From the NCBI RefSeq assembly GCF_037977385.1, contig NZ_CP150277.1, positions 2,953,001 to 3,017,000 of the forward strand: 64,000 bases of DNA. Reading direction: 5' to 3'. The translations under genes were made by a program, and so were the position numbers. Positions within the stretch are counted from its first letter, which is position 1; each line of letters starts with the position of its first letter. The notes beneath the pieces are model-generated. The model ran no database searches, was not told where the DNA came from, and saw only the letters and a program-made list of their open reading frames with translations. Shown in pieces: positions 1 through 8,794 of this stretch. Source of the stretch: Terribacillus sp. FSL K6-0262. GTDB lineage: Bacteria; Bacillota; Bacilli; Bacillales; Amphibacillaceae.

Positions 1-1
1 G

Positions 2-337
2 CTTGGCAATCCCAGCTTGGATCTTGCGGCCTATTATAAAGAAGAATGGCGTTTTGCCGACAGCAATGTGACGAGTCCGCCTTATTATCTGCACTCATAT
101 GAGGAATATCGGCAAATGAAGAAAAATGAAGAGAGCCTGCTCATGCTGCATCTGCTGCACCCGGGACGGTATTTGAAGCAAATCAGGCAGTATGTAAATG
201 CACCGCAAAAGGCGAATACTCCTGCTGTCGTACAGGAATTGACCCAGACACATAGGCAGCTGACACAGGCCCTCCAAGTGCAATCCTATTTCCAGGATTT
301 ACGGAATCAGGAAAACCAAGAAGATGAAGAAGCTTGA
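2..337 (+). CDS. ysxE: C-terminal part of a probable CotS/YsxE-family spore protein (5' truncated)
   Basis: The reading frame is open from the left edge, so the start lies outside the window; about 111 C-terminal residues are seen. The sequence is rich in aromatic and charged residues (segments LAAYYKEEWRF and LHPGRYLKQIRQYV) and ends in an acidic tail. I see no catalytic motif in this fragment. The name comes mainly from position: in B. subtilis ysxE, a CotS-like kinase-fold spore-coat protein, lies directly upstream of valS on the same strand, and CotS-type C-termini often carry a similar Tyr-rich helix. Any other protein at this locus remains possible. Confidence 0.5.
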   Translation, partial: LGNPSLDLAAYYKEEWRFADSNVTSPPYYLHSYEEYRQMKKNEESLLMLHLLHPGRYLKQIRQYVNAPQKANTPAVVQELTQTHRQLTQALQVQSYFQDLRNQENQEDEEA

Positions 338-526
338 TCAGAATGATTTAGCCTGGAAGCTGAAGTAAAGAGCGATCAATCCCCCGAGCAATAAAATATC
401 CAATATCGACGGGAACAGCAATGTACGGATGAACTGGAAGATGATCAGCGGGACCATCGCCTTTTCGGTGACATTGATCCAATACCGGAGAAAGCCAGGC
501 ATGTTGTTGCGGTTGATTTTACTCAT
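338..526 (-). CDS. small hydrophobic membrane protein, unrecognised
   Basis: A 62-residue protein with a basic N-terminus and two likely membrane segments (around VPLIIFQFIRTLLF and ILLLGGLIALYFSF). The start is set by the ribosome site: AGGAGGG directly abuts the first ATG at 532, while the second ATG at 526 sits at a normal spacing of 6. The stop codon touches the stop of the upstream plus-strand gene, so the two converge with no gap. It lies between the probable ysxE and the valS leader. I do not recognise a family; the clear ribosome site and hydrophobic pattern support a real gene. Confidence 0.6.
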   Translation of the reverse strand: MSKINRNNMPGFLRYWINVTEKAMVPLIIFQFIRTLLFPSILDILLLGGLIALYFSFQAKSF

Positions 527-604
527 TTTCATCCCTCCTGTAGAAAGTATATGAATGGGAAAAGCTAGGCGTTTACCCTTTTTTGAAAAAAATATGCGAC
601 TGCA

Positions 605-634
605 TTGACTTTTTTACGGTAAAGTGGATACAAT
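605..634 (+). promoter_or_regulatory. sigma-A promoter of the valS leader
   Basis: TTGACT at 605-610 and TACAAT at 629-634 with an 18-base spacer, predicting a start near 641, just upstream of the T-box stem I. Confidence 0.65.
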
Positions 635-640
635 AAGCTA

Positions 641-903
641 TACATGATATAAATGCTTTGACAGGGAAGAGTATAGTGTAAGGATCCATACTAGAGAGGG
701 AAGCAATTGGTGGAAGTTTCCCGGAAACCTGCAGTAGAATGTCGCCCTGTATGCAGCGACCCTGAACACGGATGTCAGTAGGGGAAGCCGGTGAAGAGCC
801 GTTATCTCCCTCGAGTGTGCGACACAGCTGTCTTGTGTTGGCAAATGAAGGTGGTACCACGGAAACTGACCCTTTTCGTCCTTTTGGATGAGAAGGGTTT
901 TTA
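641..903 (+). promoter_or_regulatory. T-box leader of valS, specifier GTC (Val)
   Basis: Stem I base ACAGGG (661-666) pairs with CCCTGT (745-750). The specifier loop reads GAAT-GTC-G with the valine codon at 741-743. The T-box motif is at 848-862 (GGTGGTACCACGG core). A terminator follows: 13-bp stem 869-881 with 886-898, then a T run. In this family uncharged tRNA pairs with the specifier and with the T-box bulge, stabilising the antiterminator. The codon matches the downstream valyl-tRNA synthetase. Confidence 0.93.
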
Positions 904-937
904 TATGTCACCAAAAGCATTGAAGGAGGAACCAGGC

Positions 938-3592
938 ATGACAACAGACAAATCACAAGAAACCAACTCCCTGCCGTCCAAATACGATCCTGCCAGCATC
1001 GAATCGGGCCGCTATCAGTTCTGGCTCGACGGCAAATATTTCGAGGCCACCGGAGATGAAAGCAAACAGCCATACTCCATCGTGATCCCGCCGCCGAACG
1101 TAACCGGAAAACTTCACCTCGGTCACGCTTGGGATACGACATTGCAGGATATCATCACCCGCATGAAGAGGATGCAAGGCTACGATGTGCTTTGGCTCCC
1201 GGGTATGGACCATGCCGGCATTGCGACACAGGCGAAAGTGGATGCCAAACTTCGTGAACAAGGCATCAGCCGTTATGATTTAGGGCGTGAAGGCTTCCTG
1301 GAGAAGAGCTGGGAATGGAAAGAAGAATATGCGAGCTTCATCCGCAAGCAATGGTCCAAGCTGGGACTTGGCCTTGATTATTCGCGTGAGCGTTTCACAC
1401 TGGATGAGGGCCTTTCCGAGGCGGTGAAAGAAGTATTCGTCACGCTGTATGAAAAAGGCTTGCTGTACCGCGGCGAATATATCATCAACTGGGATCCAGT
1501 CGCCAAAACGGCGCTATCCGATATCGAGGTCATCCACAAAGATGTGCAAGGTCATTTCTACCATATGCGCTATCCTTTGGCAGATGGAACTGGACATATC
1601 GAGATTGCGACGACACGTCCGGAAACATTCCTTGGCGATACGGCAGTAGCTGTACACCCGGATGACGAGCGCTACCAGCACTTGATCGGCAAAACCGTCA
1701 TCCTGCCGGAAGTAAACCGCGAGATCCCGATCGTGGCTGATGAGTATGTAGACATGGAATTCGGTTCCGGTGCGGTGAAAATCACCCCTGCCCATGATCC
1801 GAATGACTTTGAGGTAGGCAATCGCCATGATCTTGAGCGTATCCTTGTCATGCATGAGGATGGCACAATGAACGAAAATGCCGGTAAATATAATGGCTTG
1901 GATCGTTTCGAGGCGCGCAAGCAAATTGTCAAAGATCTGCAGGAGCAAGGTATCCTGTTCAAAATCGAAGAACATATGCACAGCGTCGGACATTCCGAAC
2001 GAAGCGGTGCTGTAGTGGAACCATATCTATCCACGCAGTGGTTCGTAAACATGGAACCATTAGCCAAGCAAGCATTGGAATTGCAGGCTGGGGAAGACAA
2101 AATCAGCTTCGTGCCAGAGCGATTCGAAAGGACCTACACGTATTGGATGGAAAACATCCGTGACTGGTGTATTTCCCGTCAGCTCTGGTGGGGACATCGT
2201 ATCCCGGCTTGGTACCATAAAGAAACAGGCGAGGTATACGTAGGCAAGGAAGCGCCGGCAGACATCGAGAACTGGGAACAAGATCAGGATGTACTGGATA
2301 CATGGTTCTCATCCGCCCTATGGCCGTTCTCGACAATGGATTGGCCAAACACGGACGCAGCCGATTTCAAACGCTACTTCCCGACCGATGTACTTGTGAC
2401 AGGCTATGATATCATCGCCTTCTGGGTAAGCCGGATGATCTTCCAATCCAAGGAATTCACTGGCAAGCGCCCATTCAAGGATGTATTGATCCATGGCCTT
2501 GTGCGGGATGGAGAAGGCCGTAAGATGAGTAAATCCCTTGGGAACGGTGTCGATCCGATGGATGTCATCGAGAAATATGGTGCCGACTCCTTGCGTTACT
2601 TCCTATCGACTGGCTCATCACCGGGTCAGGATTTGCGCTTCCAATGGGAAAAAGTTGAATCGACATGGAACTTTGCCAATAAGATATGGAATGCTTCCCG
2701 CTTCGCCTTGATGAACATGGAAGGCTTGAAATACGAAGACATCGATCTGTCCAAAGAGAAGAGTCTGGCCGATAAATGGATCCTTACCCGCTTGAACGAA
2801 ACAATCGAAGCAGTGACATACAATGCCGAGAAGTATGAATTCGGTGAAGCCGGCCGTCATCTGTACAACTTCATCTGGGATGATGTGTGTGACTGGTATA
2901 TCGAAATGGCGAAGCTGCCGCTTTACGGCGAAGATGAAGACGCGAAGCAGATGACACGTTCTGTCCTGGCCCATGTACTGGATCAGACAATGCGCATGCT
3001 GCACCCATTCATGCCATTCATCACAGAGGAAATCTGGCAGCAGCTGCCGCATGAAGGGGAGTCCATCACGATTGCTGCCTGGCCGACAGTCAACAAAGAC
3101 CTGCATGATGAAAAAGCAGCAGAAGAAATGAAACGGCTTGTGAGCATCATCCGCTCTGTCCGCAACATCCGTGCAGAAGTGGATACACCGATGTCCAAGC
3201 AAATCCAGCTGCTCATCCAGGCAGAAGACAGCGAGATCGAAGCGGAGCTCAAAGCGCAGCAGCACTATATCGAACGTTTCTGTAACCCGAGTGAGCTGAC
3301 GATTGCCACAGAAATCCAGGCACCGGATAAAGCAATGTCGGCAGTTCTCACCGGTGCAGAGCTTTATTTGCCGCTTGAAGGCTTGATCGACATCTCCAAA
3401 GAAATCGAGCGTCTTGAAAAAGAACTTGATAAATGGACGAAAGAAGTCGAGCGTGTCGAGAAGAAGCTTGCCAACCAAGGATTCATCAGCAAGGCACCAC
3501 AAAAAATCGTCGACGAAGAACGTGCCAAGCAAGCAGACTATGAAGACAAACGCGCACGCGTACAGCAGCGCATCAACGAACTGAAAGGCTAA
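938..3592 (+). CDS. valS: valyl-tRNA synthetase
   Basis: Charges tRNA-Val with valine in the cytoplasm. The 884-residue protein has the class I signatures HLGH at about residue 60 and KMSKS at about 529, a large editing insertion between them, a tRNA-binding helical domain, and a C-terminal coiled coil rich in Lys/Glu that is typical of ValRS. The length fits the family (about 880). The start is the ATG after AAGGAGG at 923-929; longer in-frame starts lie inside the T-box leader and are not credible. It is controlled by the valine T-box directly upstream and ended by a strong terminator. Confidence 0.97.
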   Translation: MTTDKSQETNSLPSKYDPASIESGRYQFWLDGKYFEATGDESKQPYSIVIPPPNVTGKLHLGHAWDTTLQDIITRMKRMQGYDVLWLPGMDHAGIATQAKVDAKLREQGISRYDLGREGFLEKSWEWKEEYASFIRKQWSKLGLGLDYSRERFTLDEGLSEAVKEVFVTLYEKGLLYRGEYIINWDPVAKTALSDIEVIHKDVQGHFYHMRYPLADGTGHIEIATTRPETFLGDTAVAVHPDDERYQHLIGKTVILPEVNREIPIVADEYVDMEFGSGAVKITPAHDPNDFEVGNRHDLERILVMHEDGTMNENAGKYNGLDRFEARKQIVKDLQEQGILFKIEEHMHSVGHSERSGAVVEPYLSTQWFVNMEPLAKQALELQAGEDKISFVPERFERTYTYWMENIRDWCISRQLWWGHRIPAWYHKETGEVYVGKEAPADIENWEQDQDVLDTWFSSALWPFSTMDWPNTDAADFKRYFPTDVLVTGYDIIAFWVSRMIFQSKEFTGKRPFKDVLIHGLVRDGEGRKMSKSLGNGVDPMDVIEKYGADSLRYFLSTGSSPGQDLRFQWEKVESTWNFANKIWNASRFALMNMEGLKYEDIDLSKEKSLADKWILTRLNETIEAVTYNAEKYEFGEAGRHLYNFIWDDVCDWYIEMAKLPLYGEDEDAKQMTRSVLAHVLDQTMRMLHPFMPFITEEIWQQLPHEGESITIAAWPTVNKDLHDEKAAEEMKRLVSIIRSVRNIRAEVDTPMSKQIQLLIQAEDSEIEAELKAQQHYIERFCNPSELTIATEIQAPDKAMSAVLTGAELYLPLEGLIDISKEIERLEKELDKWTKEVERVEKKLANQGFISKAPQKIVDEERAKQADYEDKRARVQQRINELKG

Positions 3593-3603
3593 ACACACAA
3601 CAA

Positions 3604-3637
3604 GACGCACTAGAATTTTGCTAGTGCGTCTTTTTTT
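3604..3637 (+). terminator. valS terminator
   Basis: Perfect 10-bp stem (3604-3613 with 3621-3630), 7-base loop, followed by seven T. Confidence 0.9.
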
Positions 3638-3655
3638 ATTTAAGGAGAGATAAAA

Positions 3656-4198
3656 ATGCTGCCATTCCAGAAGCTCGAAACCAAACGGATAATATTGGAT
3701 GAAGTAAAAATGAACGATGCCCCATACGTATTTGCAGCCCTGTCCGACCCCAATGTAACGCAGTACTACGGCATGGAGCCGCTGCAGTCAATCGAAGAAG
3801 CAGAGCGAGTCATCTCCTCCTTCCGCTGCGGCCTGCAGGAAGGCCGCGTCATCCGCTGGGGCATGTTCTGCAAGGAAGAAGGACGCTTCCTGGGAACCAT
3901 CGGCCTGCACCAAGTGAACCGCAGCAACCGGCGAGCCGAAATCGGTTATGAGCTGCATCCGGATCATTGGAAAAAAGGTTTTGCGAGTGAAGCGATGGAG
4001 GCTGTACTGGGCTACTGCTTCCATGAATTGGATCTGCTCCGCATCGGGGCGATGGTTTATCCGGAGAATGAAGCCTCTGCCGCACTCCTGGAGAAACACG
4101 GCTTCATGAAGGAAGGCTTATTGCACAGTTATTATTATCATGGGGGGAAAGCCCATGATGCAAATGTGTATGCGCTGCTGCGTGAGGGATGGAGGTAA
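3656..4198 (+). CDS. GNAT-family N-acetyltransferase (RimJ/RimL-like)
   Basis: A 180-residue protein that should transfer an acetyl group from acetyl-CoA to an amine. It starts like the RimJ/RimL branch (LETKRIILDEVKMNDA) and has the acetyl-CoA-binding region near residues 90-125 (IGYELHPDHWKKGFASEA) and a typical final block (NEASAALLEKHGF). AAGGAGAGA precedes the ATG. It is the first gene of the accessory block after the valS terminator. The substrate cannot be deduced; RimJ/RimL-like proteins also acetylate antibiotics and polyamines. Confidence 0.85.
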   Translation: MLPFQKLETKRIILDEVKMNDAPYVFAALSDPNVTQYYGMEPLQSIEEAERVISSFRCGLQEGRVIRWGMFCKEEGRFLGTIGLHQVNRSNRRAEIGYELHPDHWKKGFASEAMEAVLGYCFHELDLLRIGAMVYPENEASAALLEKHGFMKEGLLHSYYYHGGKAHDANVYALLREGWR

Positions 4199-4245
4199 GC
4201 AGGAATATAGGAATGGACCCTCTGAGAATTTTTGTAGGCACTCCA

Positions 4246-4458
4246 TCATGCTGAAAAGAATCTTTTAATTGCAGGATTTGTATTGGCTTTGCAGCAAGTG
4301 AATGAGCTGCTAATGGCAGCTTCAGGAGATAATTGATTCACGCTCACACCTCCACCTGGAGCATCGAATAGACAAAGAGCATATTCGGAATCCAGGGGAT
4401 TAAAGGTGTGAAGCGGGAAGAAATAAAAATCCAGATTCTTTACTTGCCTTTGCTTAGA
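4246..4458 (-). pseudogene. possible gene remnant, open frame without a start codon
   Basis: Seventy codons without a stop, ending at TGA, with a protein-like composition (for example FDAPGGGVSVNQLSPEA) but no ATG, GTG or TTG near the beginning and no ribosome site. It lies downstream of the ABM gene on the same strand, in a 270-base gap otherwise without features. It may be the 3' remnant of a decayed gene, or chance. I do not recognise the family. Confidence 0.2.
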
Positions 4459-4469
4459 TTACTGCTTTA

Positions 4470-4766
4470 TCATCCTTTTAGTCCAGATATATCATGCAGT
4501 CTTTTTACTTCGCGTGATGCAAGATACGGCTCGCTTGATTCCCTGTACTTCCGGTAGTGCTCGGTTTCAAGATGTGCTTGAAGTGCCGCTTCATCACTCC
4601 ACTTTTCAAAGAATACAAAAGTACCATCGTGTTCCTCTGATTCATGTAAAGCGTAAAGTATGCAGCCTGCTTCGGCGCGTGAAGGGCCGACAACGTCCAA
4701 TAAAACCTCTTTAAGCTCTTTTTGTTTATCTGCTTTCGCTGATAAGGTTGCTAGGATGGTGATCAT
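4470..4766 (-). CDS. ABM-domain (YgiN-like) monooxygenase family protein
   Basis: A 98-residue protein covering one antibiotic-biosynthesis-monooxygenase domain, a dimeric ferredoxin-like fold. It has the usual layout: N-terminal strand (MITILATLSAKADKQ), a central segment with Y-x-L-H-x-S-x-x-H, then FFEKWSDEAALQAHLETEHY, and a C-terminal strand. The start at 4766 follows GCGAGG; the frame extends upstream without a ribosome site. Family members include quinol monooxygenase YgiN and heme-degrading enzymes; the Asn typical of heme-degrading IsdG is not evident, so a small-molecule or quinone role is more likely. Confidence 0.82.
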   Translation of the reverse strand: MITILATLSAKADKQKELKEVLLDVVGPSRAEAGCILYALHESEEHDGTFVFFEKWSDEAALQAHLETEHYRKYRESSEPYLASREVKRLHDISGLKG

Positions 4767-4892
4767 GATATTACCTCGCTTACTTTGATTTACTATAGGC
4801 AATCGGAGAGGAGCCTGCTTCATATTATATACCAGATTGCCTCTTAACCAATACAAAGCGCTTTCCGTTCTTTGCATGATGTAGGGATGATT

Positions 4893-5302
4893 TTAAATCA
4901 TTTTCTCCATTATCGGAAACTTTAATCCACCTTTTACAAGGAAACGGCTTGTCTCTTTTAAGCCGAACTTATGATAGAAATATGCTTTATCCTGACGCGC
5001 GTTGCACCATACTCTGCTGACACCGATGTTTTGGCATTTCCCTAATATGAATTTCAACAGCATACTGCCGTATCGCTTGCCCTGTTCTTCCGGCAGCGTG
5101 GCAAACTTCCTGAATTGGGCTTCATCTTCCTCAATGAATAGAGAGATGACGGAACTAATTTATCATTGATAAAAAGTCCATAATGTTGGCCGGCATCATC
5201 ATGTTCCAATATGACATAATCAAGATGTTTATCTGGCCACAAAACAAGATGACGTATTTTCCAGGTCATTTCTTTTGGGATTGGTTTGATGATAGGCTTC
5301 AT
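4893..5302 (-). pseudogene. GNAT acetyltransferase with a frameshift
   Basis: The N-terminal half reads MKPIIKPIPKEMTWKIRH to INDKLV. It then shifts frame near 5150 and continues as LFIEEDEAQFRKFATL, LLKFILGKCQNIGV, WCNARQDKAYFYHKFGL and a stop at 4893. The two halves together form a complete GNAT of about 136 residues including the acetyl-CoA loop (EEQGKRYGSMLLKF). A single missing base in the run encoding LV-(S)-VISLF accounts for it. The ATG at 5302 has AAAGGGG upstream. It could be a true pseudogene or a sequencing error. Confidence 0.7.
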
Positions 5303-5329
5303 TCTTATTATCACCCCTTTGAAGTATAG

Positions 5330-5583
5330 TAGGGATCTGAGCGGAAAGCATATAACCTTATTATAAATGCATCAAATGAAAAAGGTATATGGTCACATAG
5401 GATTTATGGAAACGACAAAGGATATGTAAGCATCCGAAACAAGCAGGGGCGGATGCAATTTCAGATATTTTGCAGTATCTTTTCTGATCCGTCTTTCAAT
5501 ATGGAGTGTCAAAACAGCTTATAGACATTACGGAAGAGCAATGGAATTTTTCAAGTGAAACGAAAACATTATTTAACTGCTGA
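5330..5583 (+). pseudogene. possible decayed gene fragment, unrecognised
   Basis: Within a 420-base gap without intact genes, one open frame gives a protein-like segment (GIWSHRIYGNDKGYVSIRN to SIFSDPSFNM). After a shift near 5510 a second frame continues as LIDITEEQWNFSSE and stops at 5581-5583. No start or ribosome site is seen. This looks like the 3' end of a lost gene; the family is unknown. Confidence 0.28.
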
Positions 5584-5626
5584 AAACAATAATGCTGGGG
5601 AAGCATCAGCCTTCTGAATATAAAGA

Positions 5627-5674
5627 AAAGGTAAAAGACCTCTATTGTTAATAGATCGGCTTTTACCTTTAGGA
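5627..5674. terminator. probable bidirectional terminator
   Basis: The AAAGGTAAAAG arm and the CTTTTACCTTT arm flank an AT-rich loop. It lies just beyond the stop of the minus-strand metallo-hydrolase and could end transcription from both sides. Confidence 0.5.
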
Positions 5675-5723
5675 TGATCCTTTGGTAAAACTAGTATTTT
5701 AGCTTGATGAAGCATGTTTCTGA

Positions 5724-6485
5724 TTAGAAATTGTAGGCCTCTCCATCATTTGGGACTAGCACATTGGCATGGATTCCTTTATCATGAATGAAATCCTTTA
5801 GCTCTGCCCTCGATAATCCCCAGTGATTCACAGCTTCCATATGAACAGAGATTATTTTTGCGTTGGGAGCGGCTTTATGAACTTCATAAATATCGTCTTT
5901 CCCCATGACAAGGGAACCGCCTTCCAGGAATTGATTGTCTCCACCGTTAACGACGATAACTTCCGGGGCATGTTTATGGATTCCTTCTTTGACACCATCA
6001 TACCAAACGGTATCTCCTGCTACGTATAATGTCTTTTCGCTTGGATGCTTGAAAACAACGCCGCATACTTGGCCTGCAGCTTCCAAGATTGGGCCTCTTC
6101 CATGTTCGCCCTTGGTTTTGATTAATTGAATTCCTTCAAAAGTCGTATCCTTCTGCAGTACCTCGACATTTTGGAATCCTGCATCTTTGATTTGTGCTTC
6201 ATCTTCCTCATTCTGCGTAAATAGCTTTATATCTTTTGGGAGTGCTTCTTTTGCGGCATCGTCCCAATGGTCCAAGTGCAAGTGTGTGACAATAACTGCA
6301 TCAACGCCATCAAGGATATCATCGATCGATATCGGCAAGTCGGCGAGGGGGTTATTCTGATCCTGCCGTGGTGAGTCAGGGAATGGAGGATAGGCGCCTT
6401 TGTCCGCTAACATCGGGTCGATCAAGAACCTTTTCCCTGCATAGCTCACCAGTATGGTTGCATTGCGAATTTGCTGTATCTGCAT
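5724..6485 (-). CDS. metallo-beta-lactamase-fold hydrolase (UlaG-like)
   Basis: A 253-residue cytoplasmic metal hydrolase. The zinc motif HLHLDHWDD is at about residues 87-95, followed by a metal-bridging Asp region (VAGDTVWYDG) and a late His (ISVHMEAVNHWG). The sequence starts IQQIRNATILVSYAGKRFLIDPM, as in the UlaG/YtkL-like branch, which includes ascorbate-6-phosphate lactonase and many uncharacterised hydrolases. GGAGCC precedes the ATG. It is divergent from an Lrp-type regulator with a palindrome between, which suggests control by that regulator. The substrate is unknown. Confidence 0.85.
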   Translation of the reverse strand: MQIQQIRNATILVSYAGKRFLIDPMLADKGAYPPFPDSPRQDQNNPLADLPISIDDILDGVDAVIVTHLHLDHWDDAAKEALPKDIKLFTQNEEDEAQIKDAGFQNVEVLQKDTTFEGIQLIKTKGEHGRGPILEAAGQVCGVVFKHPSEKTLYVAGDTVWYDGVKEGIHKHAPEVIVVNGGDNQFLEGGSLVMGKDDIYEVHKAAPNAKIISVHMEAVNHWGLSRAELKDFIHDKGIHANVLVPNDGEAYNF

Positions 6486-6524
6486 ATTCAGTGGCTCCTT
6501 TACTAAAAGTTTTCTTTGTACAAT

Positions 6525-6537
6525 GTATAGTCTATAC
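6525..6537. promoter_or_regulatory. palindromic candidate operator between the MBL and Lrp genes
   Basis: A perfect inverted repeat GTATAG-T-CTATAC lies in the 127-base divergent intergenic region. Autoregulatory sites in such spaces are common for Lrp/AsnC proteins. Assignment is by position and symmetry only. Confidence 0.45.
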
Positions 6538-6612
6538 TGGCTGTAATGGGAGTTACATAACGCAAATCAAGTATTTTGAAGGGTTTACTTGATTAATGAA
6601 AGGATTTTTAAC

Positions 6613-7029
6613 ATGTTGGATAATACGGACATTCGGATTTTGGAGGAGCTATCCAAGAACAGCCGCGTAACGATGAAGGAATTGGGGGAGAAGGTCCATT
6701 TGACTGGACAAGCCACTTCTGCCAGAGTAGCGAAGCTGGAAGATGGCGGTATCATTGAAGGATACACGATCAAAGTGAATCAAGCTGAATTAGGCTGTCA
6801 TATACATGCTTTCATTACCATTATTACGCAGAGTTTACATCATCAGCCCTATCTTGCATTTATAAAAAAACAGGCGGAATATACGCTTCATCATTATAAA
6901 ATCAGCGGGGATGGCTGTTATCTCCTTGAATGCAGATTTCCGTCAAATGAGGATTTGGATGAGTTCCTGACACAATTGAACAAGTATGCGAATTACAAAT
7001 TGACCACTGTCATCAACACCATGGAGTGA
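6613..7029 (+). CDS. Lrp/AsnC-family transcriptional regulator
   Basis: 138 residues. The N-terminal winged helix-turn-helix (residues 1-60) carries the classic LDNTDIRILEELSKNSRVT and LSGQ-type recognition helix (HLTGQATSARVAKLE). The C-terminal RAM/AsnC ligand domain follows (FITIITQSLHHQPY, ISGDGCYLLECRF). AAAGGA at a spacing of 8 supports the ATG at 6613 over an upstream in-frame start. Members respond to amino acids or related small molecules as octamers. The divergent MBL hydrolase is the most likely target. Confidence 0.92.
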   Translation: MLDNTDIRILEELSKNSRVTMKELGEKVHLTGQATSARVAKLEDGGIIEGYTIKVNQAELGCHIHAFITIITQSLHHQPYLAFIKKQAEYTLHHYKISGDGCYLLECRFPSNEDLDEFLTQLNKYANYKLTTVINTME

Positions 7030-7050
7030 TCAGCAAACGAGGAAGTATAT

Positions 7051-7089
7051 AAAATGAAGAGGTATCCTGATTGGAGTACCTCCTCATTT
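7051..7089. terminator. bidirectional terminator between lrp-like and carD-like genes
   Basis: Stem AAATGAAGAGGTA / TACCTCCTCATTT with one mismatch, A-rich on the left and T-rich on the right, between convergent genes. Confidence 0.6.
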
Positions 7090-7103
7090 CATGTCTTATG
7101 ATC

Positions 7104-7604
7104 TTACTTGAAAGCTGGCACATCTATCTTAAAACGATTTTTAACTAAATTTTTCACATCGACGGATGCCTGATCATATGAAATGTCCTTGATTACTTGT
7201 ATCTCTTCAATCAAGAACTCTTCTGCATTCTTGAATATTTTTTTGTCAGATTGAGACAGACGGCCTTCCGAAGTATGGAAGTGCAGCAAATCTCTTAGTA
7301 TCTGACTGATTTCTAAAGTGGTACCTGATTTCATCTTGTTGTCTAAGACTTTTGACCGTTCACTTACTGAAGAAGGCAAAGGAACACCATTTTCATAAAA
7401 ATCCAATTTTACCAATTCTAGTTGCTCTGATGAAATGATGGGGCGCAGGCCATTCTGATTTTCGCTCTGACTTGGGATAAATACATGCAGCTTTTTGTAA
7501 GGGAAAAATATCTTGAAATACTCTTTATCCCTCATATATTCCTTCGACTCAATGGTTCCTGTTCCGTGAAATGGATAGAATACACTATCTCCGCCTTTTA
7601 GCAA
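7104..7604 (-). CDS. CarD-family transcription regulator (CarD/CdnL/YdeB-like)
   Basis: 166 residues. The N-terminal RNA-polymerase-interacting domain begins LKGGDSVFYPFHGTGTIES, as in CarD/CdnL/TRCF-type RIDs, followed by a helical C-terminal domain (SQILRDLLHFHTSEGRLSQ, then KIFKNAEEFLIEE) as in CarD and B. subtilis YdeB. CarD proteins bind the beta subunit of RNA polymerase and stabilise open complexes, often at rRNA promoters. The start is TTG at 7602-7604, preceded by GAAGGGAG at a suitable distance. Confidence 0.9.
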   Translation of the reverse strand: MLKGGDSVFYPFHGTGTIESKEYMRDKEYFKIFFPYKKLHVFIPSQSENQNGLRPIISSEQLELVKLDFYENGVPLPSSVSERSKVLDNKMKSGTTLEISQILRDLLHFHTSEGRLSQSDKKIFKNAEEFLIEEIQVIKDISYDQASVDVKNLVKNRFKIDVPAFK

Positions 7605-7740
7605 ATTAACAATCTCCCTTCAAAGATACCTCTATTATACCACAAAGGAGTTTTTCACTTTTCGTCTGCTCAACTGCTTGCGTTTCACGAATTGTCTTTG
7701 AAATATATGATATTGAACAAAATATAATAACAAAAACATA

Positions 7741-7769
7741 TTGACTGTTTATCCTATTTCCTGTAGGAT
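7741..7769 (+). promoter_or_regulatory. promoter of the triple T-box leader
   Basis: TTGACT (7741-7746), 17-base spacer, TAGGAT (7764-7769), predicting transcription from about 7776, just before T-box 1. No comparable promoter was found directly before T-boxes 2 and 3. Confidence 0.55.
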
Positions 7770-7775
7770 ACTCAT

Positions 7776-8034
7776 TATATTAATAAATGAGCGTTGAATG
7801 GATCGCAGTAGTGTATGTTCTCCCTGCCAAAAGAGAGCTGACGGATGGTGTAAGTCAGTGCAAAGAACAGCGCGAATTACAATCTGGGAGCTTTTCTTCT
7901 TCGAGGCCATGAGGTGAGGGGAAGACGGTTGACAGCCGTTATGAGGAATGAGAGATCGGCATATCGCATGTCGATAATCAGGGTGGTACCGCGATATATT
8001 CGTCCCTGCTGGATTATTTCAGCAGGGACTTTTT
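7776..8034 (+). promoter_or_regulatory. T-box leader 1, specifier TAC (Tyr)
   Basis: Stem I with the AGTA loop, the conserved AGAGAGCTGACGGATGGTG distal region, and the specifier loop GAAT-TAC-A with the Tyr codon at 7878-7880. The T-box sequence AGGGTGGTACCGCGA is at 7980-7994, and the terminator GTCCCTGCTG/CAGCAGGGAC (8002-8011/8020-8029) is followed by T5. The codon was placed by analogy with the valS leader, where GAAT-GTC-G has the same geometry. Confidence 0.9.
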
Positions 8035-8044
8035 ATATGTATTA

Positions 8045-8772
8045 GAAAACCCCTGGCTATGCCGGGGGTTCCAGAAAGCTTCAAGCGTGGTAATAAAAAA
8101 ACCTCACTTCATGGTAGGATAAAGTTGGTTTCCCGACCACTTTATCTCGCCATAGAAGGAGGAGTGCCCTATGAAGGACATGAACAGTTTAGCACATACA
8201 ACATGGAATTGTAAGTATCACGTAGTATTTGCGCCAAAGTACAGAAGGCAGGTTATTTACGGAAAATACAAAAAGAGTATCGGACAAATTATTAGGGATT
8301 TATGTGAACGGAAAGGTGTGATTATCCATGAAGCAAATGCTTGTCCGGATCACATTCATATGTTGATAAGTATCCCGCCGAAATTAAGTGTGTCACAATT
8401 TATGGGATACTTAAAAGGGAAAAGTAGTTTAATGATATTCGATCGTCATGCCAATTTAAAATATAGATATGGAAATCGAAAATTTTGGTGTCGAGGATTC
8501 TATGTTGATACAGTCGGGAGAAATAAGAAACAAATACAAGAATATATTAGGAATCAGCTAAAAGAGGACTATATGGGCGATCAATTGACATTATTCGAAG
8601 AGTACGATCCATTTACAGGAGAAAAAAATCGGAAGAAATAAAGAAATTCTTTAGAATTGGTGAGTAGATGTGGTGCAAGAGGGAACCCATTCAGCGGGCC
8701 TTTGAGGCCTAGGCCGGTAACAAAGGCTTTTAGCCGCAGAACAAACCACCAGTTCACACTGGTGGTTTTGAT
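8045..8772 (+). mobile_element. IS200/IS605-family element (tnpA only)
   Basis: It is bounded by subterminal hairpins as expected for single-strand transposition. Left hairpin: AACCCCTGGC/GCCGGGGGTT at 8048-8070. Right hairpin: AAACCACCAGT/ACTGGTGGTTT at 8743-8768. It holds one Y1 transposase gene and no tnpB. A further hairpin (about 8120-8148, GATAAAGTTGGT/ACCACTTTATC) precedes the tnpA ribosome site, as in IS200, where such a structure dampens expression. Exact ends are estimates because these elements make no target duplication. It sits between T-boxes 1 and 2. Confidence 0.85.
8171..8641 (+). CDS. tnpA: IS200-type Y1 transposase TnpA
   Basis: 156 residues, the usual size. It carries the HUH metal-binding motif (CPDHIHMLISIPP, residues about 57-69) and the catalytic tyrosine helix near residue 120-130 (KQIQEYIRNQLKEDY). 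The N-terminus TTWNCKYHVVFAPKYRR is characteristic of the family. AAGGAGGA precedes the ATG. The frame is intact, so the element may still be active. TnpA excises and inserts single-stranded DNA at the hairpin-guided ends. Confidence 0.96.
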   Translation: MKDMNSLAHTTWNCKYHVVFAPKYRRQVIYGKYKKSIGQIIRDLCERKGVIIHEANACPDHIHMLISIPPKLSVSQFMGYLKGKSSLMIFDRHANLKYRYGNRKFWCRGFYVDTVGRNKKQIQEYIRNQLKEDYMGDQLTLFEEYDPFTGEKNRKK

Positions 8773-8794
8773 TGTTTTGATAAGCTAAATATTG

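Noticed and set aside
2618..3610. 330-codon minus-strand open frame opposite valS
   Set aside because: It is antisense to the well-defined ValRS C-terminal half, has no ribosome site, and its Cys/Phe-rich composition is typical of a shadow frame.
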